DNA from: CALCMJ01 sp964475415 | GTDB lineage: Bacteria > Bacteroidota > Bacteroidia > Chitinophagales > Saprospiraceae | Direction: 5' to 3' | Length of the DNA stretch: 19,701 nt | Assembly: GCA_964475415.1 (NCBI GenBank) | Contig: CAYYWZ010000074.1 | Coordinates: forward strand, 1 to 19,701 | Shown here: positions 15,535-19,701 of the stretch, piece by piece | How positions within the stretch are numbered: position 1 is the first letter of the stretch | How the letters are laid out: each line of letters starts with the position of its first letter | Made by a program: the position numbers and the translations under genes | Notes under the pieces: generated by a model | Seen by the model: only the letters and a program-made list of their open reading frames with translations | Told to the model about the DNA's origin: nothing | Database searches by the model: none

Positions 15535-16863
15535 TTACCTAGATCTTTGGTTACGAGAACCACCGGATCTTCTAGAACCTTTCGCACCTCGAGAATTATT
15601 AGATCCTCGAGATCCACCACCGCCGCCTCCAGATCTTGATTTCTTTCTGTTGGCAAAGAATTCTTGCTTACGCTTATTTTTTTCTTTATTGAATTCTTTT
15701 TTCTCTCTTTCCGTCATCGGCTTATCCGTTTGTGGAAATGGATTTTCAGAAATAACTGTCAGTTTCTTATTGATAAGTTTCTGGATATCCTTAACATAAG
15801 CATTTTCTTCTGGCTCACAGATAGAAATAGCAACTCCGTTTTCTCCTGCTCTACCTGTTCTGCCTATTCGGTGAACATAGGTCTCAGGAAGATTAGGAAT
15901 ATCATAGTTGATTACCCAACTGAGTTTATCGATATCTATTCCTCTTGCAGCGATATCCGTAGCAATCAGAACTCTGATCTTTCCATCTTTAAAATCCTTG
16001 AGTGCTTTCTGTCTTTGGTTCTGACTCTTATTACCGTGTATAGCGGCAGTATTAATATTCTTACTTCTTAGATTCCTTGCAATCTTATCTGCTCCATGTT
16101 TCGTCCTTCCAAAAACTAATACCTGATCCATCTCTGGATTTTCTAGAATGTGCAATAGGAGAGATCTCTTTGTCATTCTGTTCGTGTAATACAAGAACTG
16201 CTGGACGGTGTCTGCAGCTGAAGATACGGCTGCAACTTCTACCTTATGAGGATTATCTAAAATCTTAGCAGATAACTTTACAATATTATCAGGCATTGTT
16301 GCAGAAAAGAATAAGGATTGTTTCTTATCCGGCAACAACTTGAGTAGACGTCTGATGTCATGGATAAATCCCATGTCCAGCATTCTATCTGCTTCATCCA
16401 GTACAAATATTTTTACAGTACTAAGATCTACAAGACCTTGGTTTTCTAGATCCAATAATCTTCCTGGAGTAGCAACTAAGATATGCACTCCTCTCCTGAT
16501 TCTTTCTACTTGCTTGTGCTGCTTGACACCTCCGAAAATAACGGCGTGCTTTATATTAGTGAATTTGCTGTACTCTCTTACATTCTCATCTATCTGTATG
16601 GCTAGTTCTCTTGTAGGCGTCACTATAAGCGATCTTATGACAGGTTTTTTATTTCCTGTTTTTTCTATCTGATGTATCAGTTGTATAATAGGAATAGCAA
16701 AAGCTGCCGTCTTTCCTGTTCCTGTTTGCGCTGATCCTAATATATCTCTGCGCTTAAGAATGGGAGGTATTGCTTTTGCTTGTATAGCTGTAGGTTCAAT
16801 ATAATTTTTCTCTTTTAAAGCCCTACATATAGGCTCTAAAACTCCTAGATCTTCAAAACTCAT
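15535..16863 (-). CDS. rhlE: DEAD-box RNA helicase, RhlE type
   Basis: 442-residue ATP-dependent RNA helicase, acting in RNA remodelling, ribosome assembly or decay. All core motifs are present: Q motif region PTAIQAKAIP (24-33), AQTGTGKT (45-52), PTRELA (83-88), TPGR (132-135), DEAD (156-159), SAT (187-189), ATDIAARGID (301-310) and HRIGRTGR (331-338). The C-terminus is a basic, disordered tail rich in Gly, Ser and Arg (from about 408, with GGGGGG at 412-417), a typical RNA-binding extension. The length is usual for the family. The promoter-like box at 16935-16942 implies a leader of about 65 bases, such as cold-inducible helicases often have. It stands between the two Moco blocks but has no functional link to them that I can see. 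Confidence 0.95.
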   Translation of the reverse strand: MSFEDLGVLEPICRALKEKNYIEPTAIQAKAIPPILKRRDILGSAQTGTGKTAAFAIPIIQLIHQIEKTGNKKPVIRSLIVTPTRELAIQIDENVREYSKFTNIKHAVIFGGVKQHKQVERIRRGVHILVATPGRLLDLENQGLVDLSTVKIFVLDEADRMLDMGFIHDIRRLLKLLPDKKQSLFFSATMPDNIVKLSAKILDNPHKVEVAAVSSAADTVQQFLYYTNRMTKRSLLLHILENPEMDQVLVFGRTKHGADKIARNLRSKNINTAAIHGNKSQNQRQKALKDFKDGKIRVLIATDIAARGIDIDKLSWVINYDIPNLPETYVHRIGRTGRAGENGVAISICEPEENAYVKDIQKLINKKLTVISENPFPQTDKPMTEREKKEFNKEKNKRKQEFFANRKKSRSGGGGGGSRGSNNSRGAKGSRRSGGSRNQRSR

Positions 16864-16934
16864 GTTTCTTTTTTATTTCTGCTCTTCCTTAATCTTGGGA
16901 AACTTAATAAGAGTGGATATTAATAAATATGATG

Positions 16935-16942
16935 CAAAGGTA
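16935..16942 (-). promoter_or_regulatory. -7 box TACCTTTG ahead of the RhlE-type helicase
   Basis: The minus strand reads TACCTTTG followed by CA at 16942-16935, a very typical Bacteroidota box. Transcription would start near 16928, leaving an untranslated leader of about 65 bases. No good TTG at -33. The remainder of 16864-17106 shows no gene. Confidence 0.5.
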
Positions 16943-17106
16943 CGCTTATTTTGTAAAAGATGTTTTTTAATATGTAAATAACTTGTTGTCAGTAGATTAA
17001 TAGCTAATGTTCACAAAATAATCTGTTTTATATTTATGATTTGACATATAGAATAACCGTCATATATCCTATTAACAAAGATTAGAAAATATAACACCTC
17101 GCTTTA

Positions 17107-17370
17107 TTAGCTATCTAAATTTAAATTAGTGAGGAATTCTTTAGGTTGGAATACAGGTATACTTGACTTTTTAAAATCTCTGATATTACGTGTAATTATT
17201 GCCTTACAATTTGCTTCTAAGGCAGTATAAAAATGAATGCCATCTTCAAAATCTTGAAAACTTTGATCGTTTAAAATTGGAACATTATATATTCGATAGG
17301 TAGAAATAGGTTTAGAAAAGTAACTCCCTATTTCAAGTCGTCTTATCTGTAAAAGTATATGGGATAGCAC
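17107..17370 (-). pseudogene. C-terminal remnant of a PIN-domain (VapC-like) nuclease
   Basis: An 87-codon reading frame from GTG 17370, whose first nine codons overlap the end of moeA. The last ~50 residues are clearly the C-terminal half of a PIN domain: SFQDFEDGIHFYTALEA (37-53) with the acidic pair of the active site, AIITRNIRDFKKS (57-69) and IPVFQPKEFL (71-80). The N-terminal half, with the first catalytic Asp and about 80 or more residues, is missing; the in-frame stop upstream is inside moeA. Without that half it should be catalytically dead. No antitoxin gene is present next to it. Most likely a leftover of a toxin-antitoxin or stand-alone PIN gene cut when the adjacent moaA-moeA block was joined here; expression from a moeA readthrough transcript is possible. 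Confidence 0.65.
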
Positions 17371-18536
17371 TCTCCTACTGCAAAGGTATCCTTACCCTGC
17401 GGCAAATTTATAAATGCATCAGCAGTAGATAGATTAGCTAGATCTCCTGATCCATTTCCTTTCTTGGGAAAAGCTAGAATCTGCCCTGAATCATTATACT
17501 TAATTTCTACCTCTAGAAAGTAACTAAGATCTGGTTTGAAATATACTTCTTCTTGTAGGATTGCGTTGGGTTGCGTAGTTGTTTTTTCTCCTAGACAATT
17601 TCTCAGCCATTCCATAAAATATATCTGCGTACACATAAAGGAAGATACAGGGTTACCTGGTAGGGCAAATATTGTACACTGCTCTTTGTAAGTTCCAAAC
17701 CAAAAAGGTTTCCCTGGTCTTTGCTGAATCTTATGAAATAATTTCTGCACACCTATCTGCTCCATAGCTGCTGGAACAAAATCATATTTACCTTTTGATA
17801 CACCTCCACTCAATATAATTACATCATAATTTTTTACATAATCCTCTAGTGCAATAACTATATTTTCTAAGTCATCATTCAGATGGCTCTGCTTATAATT
17901 TATACCATAAGACTCTAAAGTTGCTGCTATACGATATACATTACTCTTCCTTATCTGATGTTGTAATGGCTGCTCATCTACTGGAATCAGTTCGTCACCA
18001 GTAGAGATAATCATCACCTTGGGTAAGGCAGCTACTTGCACTTCGTGCTTTCCTATAGATGCTCCCACACCGATCTCGGCGGGAGAAATTTTGACACCTG
18101 ATTGTACAATCAAATCTCCTGACTTTCTATCCTGTCCTTGTGTGTGAATATTTTGTCCTTCTGTATAGTTTGCTATAACTTTGGCTACACCATCTTCTAT
18201 TTCTACATCCTCATATCTTATCACGGTATCTGTACCACTAGGCAAGATAGCTCCTGTCATTACTTCTAGACAAGCATTACTATTTTCTAGATGGATTTGT
18301 TCAGCACCTGCGGGAGCTATACCTACTATTGGGAAAATCATTTTTGTAGGATCCTCTGAATTATACTGTATAGCTATACCATCCATCGTTACTCTATTGT
18401 AAGGTGGAAGATCCCTATCCGTATACCAATCTTCTTGTAAGACTCTAAAGATACTTTCCTTAAGGCTTACAGTCTCTGCCCCAAAACTTTTATACGCTCT
18501 TGAGATAATCTCTTTTGCTTCTTCGACTTTTATCAT
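17343..18536 (-). CDS. moeA: Molybdopterin molybdotransferase MoeA
   Basis: 397-residue MoeA, which inserts molybdate into adenylylated molybdopterin to give active Moco. Visible motifs: LPPYNRVTMDGIA (43-55; the usual serine after PPY is Asn), MTGAILPSGTDTVIRYED (93-110), STGDEL (178-183), SGGVSKGKYDFV (243-254), RPGKP (273-277) and LPGNPVSS (292-299). The C-terminal domain IV follows from about 325 to a natural end at YPIYFYR. Length is normal for the family. It begins 7 bases after the moaA stop, with a Shine-Dalgarno located in the last codons of moaA, so the two are a coupled operon. No MogA or second MoeA copy is seen in the window. Confidence 0.96.
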   Translation of the reverse strand: MIKVEEAKEIISRAYKSFGAETVSLKESIFRVLQEDWYTDRDLPPYNRVTMDGIAIQYNSEDPTKMIFPIVGIAPAGAEQIHLENSNACLEVMTGAILPSGTDTVIRYEDVEIEDGVAKVIANYTEGQNIHTQGQDRKSGDLIVQSGVKISPAEIGVGASIGKHEVQVAALPKVMIISTGDELIPVDEQPLQHQIRKSNVYRIAATLESYGINYKQSHLNDDLENIVIALEDYVKNYDVIILSGGVSKGKYDFVPAAMEQIGVQKLFHKIQQRPGKPFWFGTYKEQCTIFALPGNPVSSFMCTQIYFMEWLRNCLGEKTTTQPNAILQEEVYFKPDLSYFLEVEIKYNDSGQILAFPKKGNGSGDLANLSTADAFINLPQGKDTFAVGECYPIYFYR

Positions 18537-18543
18537 GATTTTA

Positions 18544-19533
18544 TTAACCTCCTATCGTTGACATAGATTCAGAAACAGGCGACTGCAGTTTTCTATTCTG
18601 CTCTGCTTCGAATCCATCTTTGGGTTTTATCGCCAATGCGGCCTGTAGTGCGGATACAATCTGCTCATCTGTTGCACCAGCTCTCAACATATCTTTTACA
18701 TTAAACACACCTTGATCATATAGACAGGTTTTTATACTTCCTTGAGGTGTCAACCTTATCCTATTACAAGTTCCACAGAAGGTTCTACTATAGGCTGCGA
18801 TGATTCCAAAATTACCTTTATGCCCTTTGACATGATAATTCTGCGAAGTAGAATAAAGTGGATCTACCAATTTTTCTATCTCCGTATACTTCTGCTGAAT
18901 TGTTTCTAATATTTTGACATGAGACATAAAACCTTTGTTGCCTTGTCCTTCGGTGCCATTAAATGGCATTTCTTCTATGAATCTTACGGTAATATTTTTC
19001 TCTTTTGTAAGGTCTATCATGGGTAAAATATCCTGCACATTCCTACCTTGCATTACCACCATATTTATCTTAGCTGTGATATCTAGTTCCAGCATCCTTT
19101 CTAGAAAAGCCATCACTTTATCGAAGTCATCTCTTCTCGTTATGTCAAAGAATCTATTGCGATCCAGACTATCTAGACTTAGATTAATCTCATCAATCCC
19201 TAGCTCTTTAAGCCTTTCCAGATGTTGTATAGCCAAGGTTCCGTTAGTTGTCAATCTAATTTTATCTAAACCTTCAATAGCACTAATTGCCTCTAAAAAA
19301 GCCATCATATCTTTTCTGAGAAATGGCTCTCCTCCTGTGATTCTGAGCTTGCTTATTCCTTGAGCAACAAAAATCTGAGTAATCCTTAGCATTTCCTCAT
19401 AACTCATAAGGTTAGACTTAGGTACATACTTGATTCCCTCTTCTGGCATGCAGTAGAAACACCTAAGATTACACCTGTCCGTTACCGCAAGGCGCATATA
19501 ATTTATAACTCGACCGTGGTTATCAAATAACAT
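18544..19533 (-). CDS. moaA: GTP 3',8-cyclase MoaA (radical SAM)
   Basis: 329-residue radical SAM enzyme for the first step of Moco synthesis, turning GTP into 3',8-cyclo-7,8-dihydro-GTP. The N-terminal [4Fe-4S] site is CNLRCFYC (Cys21, 25, 28), followed by the SAM-binding TGGEP (66-70). The C-terminal cluster binding GTP uses Cys253, Cys256 (FCGTCNRIRL) and Cys270 (KTCL). The protein ends in the conserved Gly-Gly tail (STIGG), needed for catalysis in the family. Length and all residues are intact. It precedes moeA by 7 bases. Upstream, only 43 bases separate it from what seems to be the end of another gene on the same strand, and no promoter box was found, so it may belong to a longer operon. 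Confidence 0.97.
   Translation of the reverse strand: MLFDNHGRVINYMRLAVTDRCNLRCFYCMPEEGIKYVPKSNLMSYEEMLRITQIFVAQGISKLRITGGEPFLRKDMMAFLEAISAIEGLDKIRLTTNGTLAIQHLERLKELGIDEINLSLDSLDRNRFFDITRRDDFDKVMAFLERMLELDITAKINMVVMQGRNVQDILPMIDLTKEKNITVRFIEEMPFNGTEGQGNKGFMSHVKILETIQQKYTEIEKLVDPLYSTSQNYHVKGHKGNFGIIAAYSRTFCGTCNRIRLTPQGSIKTCLYDQGVFNVKDMLRAGATDEQIVSALQAALAIKPKDGFEAEQNRKLQSPVSESMSTIGG
18547..18552 (-). promoter_or_regulatory. Shine-Dalgarno GGAGGT for moeA, inside the moaA C-terminal Gly-Gly codons
   Basis: The minus strand reads GGA GGT TAA, the last two Gly codons and stop of moaA; with the preceding bases this gives AGGAGGT, 10 bases before the moeA ATG at 18536. A strong site in a window where most starts have none. 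Confidence 0.65.
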
Positions 19534-19576
19534 ACAGGTAAGATAATTTAAAAATGAATAACTACTGATAAAAGAA

Positions 19577-19701
19577 CTAAAATAATCCTTCTTTTACATA
19601 ATCCTCCCAAAAGAAATCCCTATTTCCTAAGCTATAAGATAATCGTAGTAGGTTATACAGACTAAATGGATAATAGCATCCTAAGTAAAGATATATTCTA
19701 G
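19577..19701 (-). CDS. C-terminal end of an unidentified gene entering from the right edge (partial)
   Basis: Reading the minus strand from the right edge, one frame stays open for 40 codons to a TAG at 19577-19579. The translation is rich in Tyr, Leu and Phe (RIYLYLGCYYPFSLYNLL, then SLGNRDFFWEDYVKEGLF) and looks like real protein rather than random AT-rich sequence. Same strand as moaA, ending 43 bases before its start, so it may be the preceding gene of a moaA-moeA operon. I do not recognise the family. A chance open frame of this size cannot be excluded. Confidence 0.45.
   Translation of the reverse strand, partial: RIYLYLGCYYPFSLYNLLRLSYSLGNRDFFWEDYVKEGLF

Noticed and set aside
15664..16071. 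Plus-strand open frames opposite the RNA helicase
   Set aside because: Antisense shadows of an intact DEAD-box gene with all motifs.
1..19701. tRNA, rRNA, CRISPR arrays, insertion sequences, prophage or a classical anti-phage system
   Set aside because: No cloverleaf, repeat-spacer pattern, transposase motif or phage gene was seen; the only toxin-like sequence is a truncated PIN domain without an antitoxin.

Overview
The window reads as chromosomal DNA of a Bacteroidota species, probably a free-living member of the Saprospiria/Flavobacteriia sort; the exact lineage is a guess. The pointers are AT-rich sequence, starts mostly without Shine-Dalgarno sites, several TAnnTTTG-type -7 boxes, a type IX secretion (T9SS) sorting domain, an OmpA-type lipoprotein, and the exonuclease/ligase/DEXH-helicase repair operon common in that phylum. 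No rRNA, tRNA, CRISPR array, insertion sequence or phage gene was seen. No gene-free stretch exceeds 300 bases; the longest (6305-6563, 7485-7744, 16864-17106) hold only weak promoter-like sequence or nothing recognisable.

Layout. (1) 1-4937, minus strand: a tightly overlapping operon of MBL-fold exonuclease, ATP-dependent DNA ligase and Lhr-like DEXH helicase; the helicase runs off the left edge about 40 residues short of its usual end. (2) 5015-8098: accessory genes. These are a four-helix membrane protein with a duplicated cysteine motif, a secreted T9SS protein broken by two one-base deletions, an OmpA-like lipoprotein, and a small membrane protein. (3) 8198-8701: a cyclophilin with its own promoter-like box and a clear terminator. 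(4) 8852-12221: molybdenum cofactor (Moco) genes. moeB with a rhodanese domain is divergent from mocA-like, moaC, and a MobB-like/MobA fusion, with a 16-bp palindrome between the two arms. (5) 12333-15386: a large secreted protein with a PKD domain and a candidate glycoside hydrolase barrel. (6) 15535-16863: an RhlE-type DEAD-box RNA helicase. (7) 17107-19533, minus strand: a PIN-domain remnant, moeA and moaA. (8) 19577-19701, minus strand: the likely C-terminal end of another gene.

How the genes work together. moaA and moaC convert GTP to cyclic pyranopterin monophosphate; MoeB activates the MoaD sulfur carrier, with the rhodanese domain as possible sulfur donor; MoeA inserts molybdate; MobA- and MocA-like enzymes add GMP or CMP. 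moaD, moaE and mogA are not in the window, so the pathway is incomplete here. The two Moco blocks are separated by the hydrolase and RNA helicase genes. In both blocks a strong Shine-Dalgarno (GGAGGT) for the downstream gene sits inside conserved Gly-Gly codons of the upstream gene, which suggests translational coupling.
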